62,000 nucleotides of DNA from Glandiceps talaboti (lineage: Eukaryota; Hemichordata; Enteropneusta; Spengelidae). Below, in pieces: positions 10,955 through 26,768 of the stretch (position 1 is the first letter of the stretch; the number at the start of each line of letters is the position of its first letter). The position numbers were made by a program, and so were the translations under genes. The stretch is from NCBI RefSeq assembly GCF_964340395.1, contig NC_135560.1, positions 20,401,675 through 20,463,674 on the forward strand, given 5' to 3'. The notes under the pieces are model-generated. The model was given only the letters and a program-made list of their open reading frames with translations, ran no database searches and was not told where the DNA came from.

Positions 10955-13260
10955 GATCAAATACAACAAAGTACGCTGGCAACAAATAATGGAAATGGGC
11001 TGCAATAGAGATTTGTCGACAGAGAAAGTGATAGACAAAGATTACCTTGGCCAACATCCCATGGGGTATTCATTATAAAGCATATATTCTGTTGATGTTT
11101 AGCAAAAATTGTCCTTGTGTTCAAGTATTACATGGAATTCGTTGCTGGTAATAGGTCTGTAATGACCTCATCCATCATGTGGTTAATTACGAAGACAGTA
11201 TCAATTTCCATTACAACCTGTCGGTTCGCCTAACTAAAACGACTTATCTACCTACGCAGGGTTACCTATAATATATTCATTCATTCATTCATACCTGATT
11301 GTGTAGATAACAGGTGTCTCTATATATCTAGACAATTGTAAAGAAAGAGATCATTTTGTGTAAAGATACACATTTTAATACGTTAGGGATTTAACAAATC
11401 TTTAATGGTAGATGAACATTATATATTTTCTTATATCGTGGGAAAAGAATCATGTAAAAATCGTTCCGGGATCGGACGTACCTTTTATAGCCACTGTTGA
11501 CATCGATAATGAAACGTATTAAACTACATAAGTCAAGCTATTATAGATCAAAAGCTCACTCGTTTCCAATTATCTACCTGATGTTATCATCTGGAGTTAT
11601 TACATACAGCATTTCCTTTTCATTATTTCGGCGCAAAATATTGATATTAAACTTTGGTTCAGTATTGCAAGTGTTGATATTTTTCGTCATAAACTTATAA
11701 ATGAATTGTCATGTTTCTTTGTGTATGAATATATACGTGCTTCTGTTTGTTTTAGACCCATGGAAGAAGTCTGAGTCCACCTGATTAGCTTCTATCCGTC
11801 CGAGGTCATCCTTATACAGGGGCCAGTCATTCAAAGTAAGTACACAGTTGACATTCTTTTAGTTTATACTTAGGTCATTTATTTTATATACATGAATATC
11901 GGCCCGAACTACAAGTCTGTAAAAATCCTACATGCCTCTGATTTACTGATCGAAATATTAACATTTCAAAAGATGGTGAAACTCATCATCTACCTCCCCA
12001 AGATCATACCACAGGGAACTGGAGGCATATATACGAAGATTAACATGTTTTTTTTTGACTAATTTTACGTGCAAAAAGATGATATTATGAATATTTAGTG
12101 TAATATATTCTCAAGGTGTATTTTTAGTTCTTATCAGTTAGTTCATATATAAGGTGTTAATTGCCCAGTTACACTTAGAGCCCCTAGCTGTGTAAACATT
12201 CGCCATCCAGCTTATGTAAGTACGCTATTTCACAATGATAACAACTACTTTATTTAGTTTCCCCTATGTTACAATAGCTATTTCTAGAAGACAGGAACGT
12301 TTCTTCCTCGTTTGTATACCCACATATACTTACTTGTCTGTGGTATACCACAACACCTGTTTGGCCTACAAAAATAGGTCCAAAAATGCTAATTTTCAAA
12401 AATGATGATGCTCTCAAAATATAAGGATTTTAATATTCTAGACGTAATCATTTTTTTTTTGCAGCAATATAAAGTTTCACAATAGATGTAGAAACAATTT
12501 GTTCTTTGTATACCTTATAATTCTTATCATACAAGGAGATTTGTGTACAAGGTATTTCTTTACTGTAAGGGTTTATTGTTGGTAGGCCTGTCGTTATTAA
12601 TACTGGTTTTGTGTTTATACTGACCATAATGTATATAATGTATGTATTATAATGTATTAGGTAATGTTTGGCATGAGGTTAAGGCTACCATTTACAGTCA
12701 TTTTTATACATTAATACAATAAGTTAATGGAACTATCAACTTTTGAATCTAGAAATATCAGAGACAGTGCTTCCTTGTCTGCGGAAATACATAGGAGGAC
12801 ACCAAGTAGTCCTAAAAACAGTTTTGCACGTGACACAAACATGGTTTTGTCCGTAACATTTGTATAGTAGCATACTATTGCAGATAATGGTAAAATCGCT
12901 ATGTTATGTTAGAGAACTTTAGTTGCCCATACCTACTGTGTATCCAGTATGTGTGCTCTAGACTCTGATGAGATGTGGTGATTTGTAATGTCTATAACAT
13001 GAAGTGTCTGTAATAGTGACAGACAATCAAGGTATAAGTACCCAATCTCTTCAAACTGAAAAGTAGAACAATTAACTTGTTTTCTAAACTATCTTTGGAA
13101 ATTACTTTTAAATATATTACATAACTTTCAATACTTGCCCCCGAGCGCAACATAATTGAATCATTTGATTGTGAAATCGAAATAGCCTTGTATTGTTTGA
13201 GACGATATATTGTGTGTATTCAACATCGCGTTTGGATTTGAAAGAAATCTTGGATTTTCC
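10954..13260. other. Intergenic, no supported gene
   Basis: No recognisable protein. An 80-base segment at 11757-11836 has an exon-like acceptor and donor on the plus strand but stops in all three frames. Two short open minus-strand stretches (11128-11229 and around 11720-11850) are discussed under rejected items. Confidence 0.5.
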
Positions 13261-13266
13261 AATTAT

Positions 13267-13268
13267 CT

Positions 13269-13353
<85 letters not shown>

Positions 13354-13514
13354 CCAACCAACCAACCAACCAACCAACCAACCAACCAACCAACCAACCA
13401 ACCAACCAACCAACCAACCAACCAACCAACCAACCAACCAACCAACCAACCAACCAACCAACCAACCAACCAACCAACCAACCAACCAATCGATCAATCA
13501 ATCAATCAATCAGT
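13267..13514 (-). repeat. Tetranucleotide tail of a LINE: (TGAT)n and (TTGG)n
   Basis: On the minus strand the sequence leaves an AATAAACTGATTGATTGATT motif and becomes about 34 GGTT units, then about 20 TGAT units. This is the kind of simple tail found at the 3' end of CR1/L2-type non-LTR retrotransposons. On the plus strand it gives the SINQ and PTNQ repeat open frames, which are not genes. Confidence 0.85.
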
Positions 13515-14040
13515 TTATTTCAGAACAATAGGGCCACAGGCACAAGGAGCAAACAATGCTACAAACCTTTCAGTTCATAGAGGGAGATTCCTCTCTATTT
13601 TTCATTGCAAAATAAGTAAATGAAGCTAAGTTATTTAAATAAGTTACATTATCAGAATTCAAAAGTGAAATGAAATTTATCATAGGAAGGGTTTAAACAA
13701 AACCACCTTGGCAACAACTCATTTCTAAGGTCCTTATAATGCAGACAAATTACTAAGAAATGATGCTCGTCCTCAATACAGTACAAATAATGTGTAATAC
13801 AGTATTCACATAATCTTTGGTCAGCACGAATGTGTTTGTGTCATCCTCTCTCAATTTGCAAAGGATGTGAAGAAATCTTGACAGTGCTATTCTAAATTTA
13901 ATTTTTTTTAACACAGCTGAAATATTATATATCTCTCTGGTTCAAGCATTTTCCATTCAGTAATATTTCCAATGAATATTTTCAATTGTCGAAAATCCAC
14001 TCTAAATGTCCTGTTTCCTTATAAAACTTTTGAAATATGA
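13515..14040 (-). pseudogene. Decayed 3' end of a non-LTR retrotransposon (LINE)
   Basis: Reading the minus strand, the segment around 13820 encodes RADQRLCEYC then IEDEHHFLVICLHY and KDLRNELLP, the Cys/His C-terminal motif (C-x2-C ... EDE-x-HFL-x2-C-x2-Y-x2-LR) that ends many invertebrate reverse-transcriptase polyproteins. The preceding RIALSRF ... LREDD / IERG ... KHIRADQ segment lies partly in another frame and contains stops, so the copy is inactive. An AATAAA and a tetranucleotide tail follow. The clade (CR1/L2-like) is an inference from the tail and motif. The upstream limit is uncertain. Confidence 0.65.
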
Positions 14041-15135
14041 TCTTCTTATTTATTCGTATAAAGATGCATTTACATTCTCTCTTATGCAGACAGATGTTGA
14101 ACAGTTGGAACTCACGCCAGAAACAAAACCCATCTTCCTTTTACTTACTCATCAGAAATGACAGTGTCATATTATATACTCACTGTCTCAGTTTTTTACC
14201 CAGGGACATGTTATTCGTGCGAATGTCTTGTTTTCCAAAGTATTGCTTGATTTTCTTACCATGGTGACACTTGCAAATGACCTCGTTCAAGTTCAAAGGT
14301 GATTTGCGCTTTTCTCTGGACACATCTCCATCTCCATGGACAGGAATTGGTGATGAACCATACGTGGCTTCATTGTCGTTCTTCTAACTGCTACACCGTT
14401 GGAATGTTTTATTACGATATTTCTGATCAACCGAGATTATCTAATAAATCACAGTCGTGCCCATTTCCTTACACGCAGATCATATGATTGTTATTGTGAA
14501 TACGAAGAATTTGTTACATAGTATCAACCTATAGATTGGTTTAACAGAATTGATTAGAAATTATACCACCCTGAATTTAATACTTCCGCTGACCTTCTGA
14601 ATTAGTACACCTAATCAATGAAAAGTATATACAGATTTATTTCAGAGTCATGAATGTTTGATGTTTCAATATCGTAAACCTTTGAAAGCATGTCAACACA
14701 AGAGCCCCGCGAGAAAATAAACCACTTCTGTTTTGTTGATACATTTCACACTTGATGTAAAGAAAGACGAAAGATGCTTCGTAACAATTAACTACAAGTA
14801 CAATATAAATTTAAATGAACAGGGATATTCAAATCTGATGACGCCAGAGGGCGCTGGTTCTATCACGTACACAAATATGGTATGCATTGTGCATCTTCGG
14901 ACTATGTATACTAGTCCCGTTGTCATATCGAATAATCTTAGCCATTTGTCGATTTCGTGTTCCCGTCTACTGTTCTGGTCACATTACTGTCGACAGATTC
15001 TAGAACATTACTGAACTTGGGAAAACAATATCAATGGGATGGTACCCTACACAAATAAGTATTGTACTCCATTTCGCACAAACCTGTTGATAGAAAAGAA
15101 TTTCAGTTCATTCTAATGGAGAAAGATATTCGCAG
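14041..15135. other. Intergenic, no gene recognised
   Basis: Plus-strand open frames at 14037-14267, 14299-14487 and 14733-15014 carry no recognisable domain and no splice context. The LINE remnant may extend into the left part. Confidence 0.5.
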
Positions 15136-15139
15136 AAAG

Positions 15140-15161
15140 AAAGAAAGAAAGACCGACAGGC

Positions 15162-15198
<37 letters not shown>

Positions 15199-15216
15199 GG
15201 CAGGCAGGCAGGCAGT
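15140..15216. repeat. (GAAA)n, (GACA)n and (GGCA)n microsatellite
   Basis: Simple-sequence tract downstream of the last HYR/REJ exon found; it creates the DRQTDRQ open frame on the plus strand. Confidence 0.95.
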
Positions 15217-15274
15217 CAATCTTGATTTACATATCAGGTCAAAGGTTAAAGGTTGAATTAATAATATATTTTAC

Positions 15275-15325
15275 CTCTGTCACATCTTGCTTTTCTAGTC
15301 CTAGCAGCGATTTCGCGCACATTTC
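15275..15325 (-). CDS. HYR/REJ gene exon: last one found
   Basis: 51 bases, phase 0 to phase 0, coding EMCAKSLLGLEKQDVTE between a TTTGTTTTACAG acceptor and a GAG|GTAAAA donor. The next exon was not located. Confidence 0.5.
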
Positions 15326-16873
15326 CTGTAAAACAAATTACTGACTAGATAAGTACAAACATTACTTTAAAATGGGGAATATATGTTATTGAGTTTGAGT
15401 ATTGCAGTGTTTTTTTTTGTTTTTTTTTATTGTTTTTTTTATTTTATTTTTTTTTCTAATTTTCCAAGAGAGTTGAGTAAGAACAAGAAAGAAGGAAAAG
15501 AAAAGGAGAAAGGGTTACATTGCACGGTATACATTACTATAAAATGCTATAAAGTGAATGGAATCACATAATGCAGAAGTGTCACTCGATTCTTAGATTG
15601 TCCTTGCAGTGTTACTTAACAGCTCGTTTGTTTTGATTTAGAGACTTTTGAATAATCATTTTATAACTAGATGTATTTGGAGTGCCTGAAGATACATCAA
15701 TGAGTAAAACAACTATATAAAGCAAACAAAAACTCCTCACGATCACCGTGATTCACAATACATCCAAACCCAAACATTGACAGTCGCTTTACGGCCATAA
15801 AGAAGTAACAGACTAAAGAGAGCCAACTTAGGAAGAATACTTGTCACAGGCTAAATTCAGAAATCGGATCCTCTAAAGGTACGATTCGAAAATATATAAT
15901 ATTTCAATTGTAAAGTAGAGGATCCTTTTTTAGCGAATCTATCAATTCTAAATGAAAGATTATATAACATCTATAGGTACCTCTTGTTTGTCGACGATGA
16001 TTCCTGTAAGAAGCTGTATTACATTGTATCTGAGAAGCTCATCACCAATGTCCAGAATAAAAGTCAGGGTTGACTGATAACTTGCAAATATTGGCACAAT
16101 ATCTTCATACATAAGAGGTTCAACCTTGAAGAGACGAAGCAACATGAATGGTACTGAAAATAACAATTTATTGGTATCAGATATATTTGTAATGTTTCCC
16201 AACCATTTCTAAAATTTCATGAGACCGAATTGTAGATACTATATCAACGTGATATTTCTTTTTCTGTTTTGTCCCCATTTTTGTTATTGTATTGGCGAGC
16301 AATATGCTTACTGACTGTCAACGTAATTTATTGTTTCGGAGTTCTCCTCCACAGGCAGTGTAGTCGAGATGCCATGTATGTGATAGTTTTTCAGCTAATT
16401 GCATAATTTCCTGGTATGACGTCACAACTGTGCATGCTAACAATCTTTAGACACTCCATGACCATCTCAATATAAATTATATAAACTGATAATTAAGAAA
16501 GGCTTTGAACCTGTACTTTCATCTTGAATACAGCAAATGCTATAAATCCATCGATGACTTTAACCAACACTTCAACAGTAAAGTTGAAGTTGAGATCGGC
16601 ATACAAGCTCAGTGGTGGCGATGTAGAATTGGTGGATGTATACACTAACTGTTCAGTCTCAGCACTACCCACCGCCCGTTGTCTGATCTCATACTTTAGA
16701 CCAATGGTATTATTGTTAATATCAACGAAAGATGACGTTGTTGTCATTCCTTCATCAATTTCATCTTGCCAGTTTACACACGTTATTATAAACTGTTGTA
16801 GCAGTAGAATATCTGAAATGACCATAATAGTTATGCTTTATGTGGGAGTAGTCATCTTTCAGTGAGAATGCGG

Positions 16874-16905
<32 letters not shown>

Positions 16906-17644
16906 ATTTTGTGTTGTGTTGTGTTGTGTTGTGTTGTGTTGTGTTGTGTCGTGTCATGTCGTGTCGTTTTGTGTTGTGTTGTTTTGTTTTGTTTTGTTTT
17001 GCTTGCTCCACTGGAATCTGTCAATAATAGTTTAAACTTATATATATATATCAAAATGATTAATGAGTACCTTTTAGTTCCGCCACATCACACGATCCAC
17101 CCCATGGCTGAACGTTTTCTAGAAAAAAACATCCACACATTTCAAATAAAGTTTCACATAATGACAATTCATATAAATGATAAAATTTTCTCAAGGAGCT
17201 CATAAAACCACGAAAAGTTGGAAGGCTCGAAAGAAAGGTTGTAATCAAAAAAAAGATAAAAGTGAAGTTATTGTGGTTTAGCATTGCTAGCATTTCAAGT
17301 GGAACTCTTACTAATTGTATACACATTTTGTCAGACTCAAATCTATGCAGGAGAAACTTTTTGAATTAAACACAAAAATTTATGATTTCACCAACCTCGA
17401 ATGGTGACACCGAATATGCAAGAACCGCTGTTGCCAGCTGTATCCAGCAACGTGCAGGTTACAGTGGTACTTCCCAATAGGAAAACACTGCCCTCAGGTG
17501 GATTACACTGTATAGCAATATCTGACGTCACATCTACGTTGTCACTGACGTCCATGATATTGTAGTTTGGAATAGAATTACCCGATGGACCACTTGGAAC
17601 TGTTTTAGTAATATCTAAACATGTAGCTGTTGGTGATACCTCAT
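15275..17644 (-). CDS. HYR- and REJ-domain extracellular protein (polycystin-1-like), partial or broken gene
   Basis: Five exons join in frame on the minus strand: 17644-17396, 17118-17071, 16812-16511, 16124-15981 and 15325-15275. The first encodes a hyalin-repeat (HYR) module, a ~80-residue Ig-like fold, with TATCLDI near its start and VTCTLLDTAGNSGSC near its end. The later exons encode a REJ-like region (FNFTVEVLVKVIDG, FAVFKMKVQV, then an alpha-rich segment FILDIGDELLRYNVIQLL). HYR plus REJ are found in sea-urchin egg-jelly receptors, polycystin-1 relatives and large deuterostome surface proteins, where they act outside the cell in adhesion or ligand recognition. No signal peptide, GPS, PLAT or membrane exon was found, so the gene is incomplete, fragmented or a pseudogene. 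It lies in the same orientation as, and 2 kb downstream of, the subtilase. The REJ assignment is weaker than the HYR one. Confidence 0.55.
15981..16124 (-). CDS. HYR/REJ gene exon: REJ-like helical segment
   Basis: 144 bases, phase 0 to phase 0, VEPLMYEDIVPIFASYQSTL and following. I chose the acceptor at CTTCGTCTCTTCAAG|GTT, not the upstream TTTCAG|TACC, because only the former joins the preceding exon in frame and it has the better pyrimidine tract. Confidence 0.6.
16511..16812 (-). CDS. HYR/REJ gene exon: REJ-like region
   Basis: 302 bases entering in phase 1 and leaving in phase 0. Contains TCVNWQDEIDEG, a NNNTIGLKYEIRQRA strand and the FNFTVEVLVKVIDG motif resembling the beta-rich part of REJ domains. 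Confidence 0.6.
16878..17003. repeat. (GTTTT)n / (GTGTT)n microsatellite
   Basis: Pentanucleotide repeat inside the intron between the linker exon and the REJ-like exon. Confidence 0.95.
17071..17118 (-). CDS. HYR/REJ gene exon: short linker
   Basis: 48 bases, phase 1 to phase 1, coding ENVQPWGGSCDVAELK plus a split Gly. A strong TTTTTTTCTAG acceptor and AAAG|GTAC donor flank it. Confidence 0.5.
17396..17644 (-). CDS. HYR/REJ gene exon: HYR module
   Basis: 249 bases, phase 1 on both sides, so the exon can be duplicated or skipped without a frame change, as is usual for HYR exons. It contains CNPPEGSVFLLGSTTVTC and a Gly-rich DTAGN turn. The acceptor follows TTTGTTTAG; the donor is CGAG|GTTGGT. 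Confidence 0.75.
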
Positions 17645-17858
17645 CTAAACAAACAGTAGATGAAAGAATGGTTAGTTGTTGGGACAGTGCGTGGAGACCA
17701 AGCAAGTAGTGAGCAGTGGCAGTTCAAAAGGCTCAACAACAAACTACTATTTATTGAAATTATTAGGATAGTGAACATGGTGTAATGGCAGCTTCTCAGA
17801 AGTATCTGCGTGATTTCAAATAACAACTTTCACTGATTAGAAATGGAAGTGGACTAAC

Positions 17859-17934
17859 CTATAATAGTGACATCGAATACACAAGCACCATTGTTGCCAG
17901 CTGTGTCAAGAAACATACAGCTGACTGTGGTACT
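17859..17934 (-). pseudogene. Truncated HYR exon remnant
   Basis: The minus strand reads STTVSCMFLDTAGNNGACVF then DVTI and a phase-1 donor (ATAG|GTTAGT), matching the last 25 residues of the intact HYR exon at 17396. Upstream it breaks abruptly into an AT-rich TATATTTATG tract, so about 50 residues of the module and its acceptor are missing. Confidence 0.7.
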
Positions 17935-17949
17935 TATATATTTATGTAT

Positions 17950-18950
17950 ATATTTATAAAAATTCTTCAAGCGCAACTCAAAAAAATGTGTATTGAAACC
18001 TTTATTTGTTGCGATTATTGTTTAATATGTGTTGGCGTAAATAATACAGAAGCCATGTAGCAAGTGTTTGTGTTGCCATAAAATGTTCTAAAACTTCATA
18101 AAAACAATTTAAGAATTACGAAGAAAATGAATTGGAGTTTACGTTTTACAATATAACTGGAAAGTTGATAGAATTAAAGAACATTCTAATGTACATCTAC
18201 CCAAGCTTACCTTGATTTATAGCAAAATGCTTTCACCCCCTTTGCAACTCCTTTGTACTCATGGCAAAACATAATAGATGGTGCGATGAGCAGTCAGTGG
18301 CCCTCTATATAATTTACTGAATATGCAACTTTTTTTTGCTATTCTCTGTTGATTATGTTTTGGGGGGATATAACCAATTCTAAAAGCAGCAGTAAAATAG
18401 TAAAACTAGGTGGGATCGACTAGAACGAGTGATCGGAGCGACTGAGTGTGGGATGGATCGAGTCGTACAGGGTATCTGTCCTGGGCAAAGTCCTGAATAT
18501 ATGCACATTTTAATTGACAGTAGCTGTGAATACATTTTTGTACTGGTATTTTGGACGATCACGGTTTAGTGTTGCCTGTATTGAATCCTTCAAACGTCGT
18601 ACAATTACTGTAACAGTTGTAGGTATTTGTACTTCTATCTCTTCTTATATATGTACGTAAAAGTGGTGCTTTTTACGGATTACAGTCAAAAGAATCAGTT
18701 GATTACGCAGTACGCCGACCACTGAATTACTAATTTTTTAGGGACTTTTTACTGCAACGTTTTACAATTTACGAAAAGTAAAATTACCTGTTTACGAAGT
18801 GCGAAATTACCCCTTGCCTACCCTAATAGAGTGGACAGGACTGACAGTTTGCAGTCGAAAGCTCTCTGCTTATCAAATTTACACCATAGCAAATTTATTT
18901 AATAAGTTCGTATCTTTCCGTATTGACTGATATTGAAACGAAGTCCGGGG
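17950..18950. other. Intergenic, no gene recognised
   Basis: Between the broken HYR exon and the subtilase terminus I found no start exon for the HYR/REJ gene; AT-rich non-coding sequence only. Confidence 0.5.
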
Positions 18951-18954
18951 GAGG

Positions 18955-19105
18955 GGGCTCAGCAGCTCAGTCAACGAGTCTCATGTGGGATAAGGCAGCT
19001 CATTCAGCGGGTCTCACGTGGGATAAGGCAGCTCATTCAACGGGTCTCACGTGGGATAAGCTTATAAAGCAGCTCAGTCAACGAGTATCACGTGGGATAA
19101 TAAGG
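18955..19105. repeat. 36-bp minisatellite, four copies
   Basis: The unit contains GGCAGCTCATTCAACGGGTC followed by TCACGTGGGATAA. The plus-strand open frame with repeated TWDKAAHS derives from it. Confidence 0.85.
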
Positions 19106-19399
19106 CAGAGTCAAAGCCATTCAAAAGCATATTTACTAAACCACGTTTTATCATTGCCCCAAGAAAATTGTAGGTGTCTGAGACATATTTGAGAGACCAT
19201 GACAATACCTTAATGCTAACCATTTATTTACGTATATCATATATGTGAATGTATACATTTGCAATTATCAAATCTTTGATGTCAAGCAATGACTACATTA
19301 CATTTCACAACAATTATACCCTCCTCAGTCGGTCTCCTCTTGACAGCTGTCCAGACGCTATTAATAAATTGTAGTCATTGCCAAGTTTCAGTGGTGACG

Positions 19400-19409
19400 T
19401 TTATTTATT
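19400..19409 (-). terminator. Candidate polyadenylation signal of the subtilase gene
   Basis: Two overlapping AATAAA motifs (AATAAATAAA on the minus strand) about 250 bases downstream of the stop codon at 19660. Confidence 0.4.
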
Positions 19410-19659
19410 CAGATTGGAATAATAGTGTTCAGAGCTGGATACTTAGTTTATCAGCTGATAATTTTACTATATTTCAGACGTTATTTTCGTGAAAAGCGCG
19501 TACTATGCAGATATAAAGCTGATGGTTTATGTTAGATCAATAATAAGTTGACCGGAATTTTAGTAAGTTCGCACAAGGCCCCCCCCCCCCCTCGATCATA
19601 AGCTTATTAAAAGCTGTTGTCGTTAGAGAATACAGCACGGATCACAATTGTGTTGTCGA

Positions 19660-24927
<5,268 letters not shown>

Positions 24928-24973
24928 ACTGTACAGTACCACTGCAAAATGTTGGAAACAGAAAGAAGCTTCT

Positions 24974-24983
24974 TTTTATCCCA
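24974..24983 (-). promoter_or_regulatory. Possible TATA-like element of the subtilase gene
   Basis: GGATAAAAAG on the minus strand lies about 50 bases upstream of the start codon, which would give a leader of only about 20-25 bases. A TTTTGCAG acceptor-like motif also lies in front of the ATG, so a 5' untranslated exon further up is an alternative. Confidence 0.25.
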
Positions 24984-24989
24984 AAATAG

Positions 24990-26594
24990 TAGATATAATA
25001 TCAACAATAGATAACCCAGTTTGTTATCTAAGGAAAAAAGAGTAACACCTGGCGAGGATAGGGTCCATTCACACAGAAAACGTGCATTTTTCTGAGTCCG
25101 ATGACTATGATGATATACACTTAGTGACAACCTTTACTCCATCTCGATCTAGATCTGGATCTGGATAATTCGGGCACTGCTGCCTCCTTATGATTATCAC
25201 GCCAAAATGGGGTCAAGGGTTAAGATATCTTTGGATGGTTAGGTGAATCGTTAGTGTACTGTACTTCCCACTCATAAAGGAAAGTTGATAATTTGCTTCT
25301 TTTGAGAGGAAACAATAGTTGTGGGTGGCAATATTTAAAACTTTATTTGAAATATAGAGAAAATAATGTTAGAAATCCGGAAAATCGTGAGAACAAAACT
25401 GATGTTTGTCCTTTACCCTGTGGTCACCGTGCATGTATGAAAATCGGGAATGCGCTGATGGAAGCCTACCTGCAAAATACGCATTACAAGCGGGGTATTC
25501 CCTGGCTATTTGTGTCCATAGTTCATCTTGATTTCCATCATAAAATAAAGTTCAAAGTTTGAATGACAGGATACTAAGTAAATTCCTGGAAGCCAGTGAA
25601 GTCTCAAAACCGAAACGAACGGTACAATTATTGCAGCAAAGTAGAGGAATACTGCTCGAATACTGGGCACACTCAATCGTTTCAAAGAAAATTAGCATGG
25701 GGAGAAAATGTTTATTATTGTTTATTTCCTAGGAGTATTTAAATGTCCTAAATTATGTTACTTTTTATGAATTATTGCTTGTGAAAGTCTGTGAAACAGA
25801 TATAAACGAAGGTTAGAAAAGTCCCTTCTTTCTTGTTCTACTGTAGTTTATTAAGCTAGAGGGTCCGAAGTCAGAGGTCAAAGGTCATACCCAGCTGCAG
25901 CATAAGTTTTGATCGAGGTTAGTTATGTTTTCCAGCGATTTCAAACACTCACATGTCTGATCTGATATTTATATGTCGCGCTCCATGTCTGCTTCACTGA
26001 TGCCGATTAGTTGCCAGTTGTGACTTGTATGTTAAGAATTATTTACCGAGTGCCAGGCAAGTGTAGTCCTTATGTTTATACTATATTACATGTTATTCAA
26101 TACAGGGTAAGGGATTCGTCAATATGTCTGCCGGGGGTGGGGTGGTGTGATGATCTAGGCTTGTTCTGTCATGGATGTATTAGGCTAGATCCATGGTTCT
26201 ATCGAGCCGACTAAAAGTCTCAGAGCCTCTTTCTGTCATGAACCCAAAATAAGCTAACCATTCCCATCCCCATTGTAAACCATATGATTTTGATAGAAAA
26301 ACTAAGAATTTATGGTGTAAGGGATAAACGCCTTGAAATGTGTACGGTCATCTATCTTGCCGACAGAGAACAGTGTGTAGTTATAAATGGATGCAATTCT
26401 GGGCCCACTACTGTTTTTGTTGTATGTTAAAACAGTCTTACAGTTTTAGACTGTCCAATCTTTTTGGCAATAGTTTCACAGCTTTAAATAAACAAGCCTT
26501 CATAGAAGACACAGACCCCCCCCCCCCTCCCGAATGGAGACTAAAAACTGCCGGAACACACAAATTAAGATTCTCTATCACTTGTTCTTTGCAG
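24990..26594. other. Divergent intergenic region between subtilase and glutaredoxin-like gene
   Basis: 1.7 kb shared by two head-to-head genes; both promoters or 5' untranslated exons should be here. Open frames at 25293-25562, 26011-26214 and 26340-26600 show no recognisable protein. The sequence TATCACTTGTTCTTTGCAG at 26576-26594 looks like an acceptor for a leader exon of the glutaredoxin-like gene. Confidence 0.5.
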
Positions 26595-26604
26595 GTCTGA
26601 TTCC

Positions 26605-26622
26605 ATGTCTCTGGGAATATGA
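26605..26622 (+). promoter_or_regulatory. Five-codon upstream ORF overlapping the glutaredoxin-like start
   Basis: ATG at 26605 reads M-S-L-G-I and stops at TGA 26620-26622, which overlaps the main ATG (26619-26621) as ATATGA. If this leader is transcribed, the arrangement would allow stop-start reinitiation. Confidence 0.35.
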
Positions 26623-26768
26623 ATATAACATCACTTTTAAAGATTGCTCTTAGAAGTAGTTTAAGGCCCAGAGGATGCTACTCACAATTAACTAGTAGTG
26701 AGTTGATGTTCAAGACTTACTCTACTGGGTTACCAAAATCATTACCAATTCTAACTTTATATACAAAA
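26619..26768 (+). CDS. C5orf63: Glutaredoxin-like exon 1 (coding): presequence and first strand
   Basis: 150 bases, ending LPKSLPILTLYTK|GTAAGTAC. The last ~25 bases and the donor are copied several times in the following intron. Confidence 0.9.

Noticed and set aside
11128-11850. Two open minus-strand stretches (one ending ITDLLPATNSM-stop, one with LNDWPLYKDDLGRIEANQ) that could be joined in phase 0
   Set aside because: Lengths (33 and about 47 codons) are not significant over 12 kb and six frames, splice sites are weak, and no family is recognisable.
13193-13623. Frames with SINQ and PTNQ repeats
   Set aside because: Translation of a tetranucleotide tail belonging to a LINE 3' end on the other strand.
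15866-15926. Inverted pair GGATCCTCTA / TAGAGGATCC
   Set aside because: A short 10-base palindrome about 40 bases apart is expected by chance in a window this size, and nothing else marks it as functional.
16158-16202. Upstream acceptor TTTCAG|TACC for the second REJ-like exon
   Set aside because: It needs a phase-1 partner, which the preceding exon does not offer; the acceptor at 16125 fits in phase 0.
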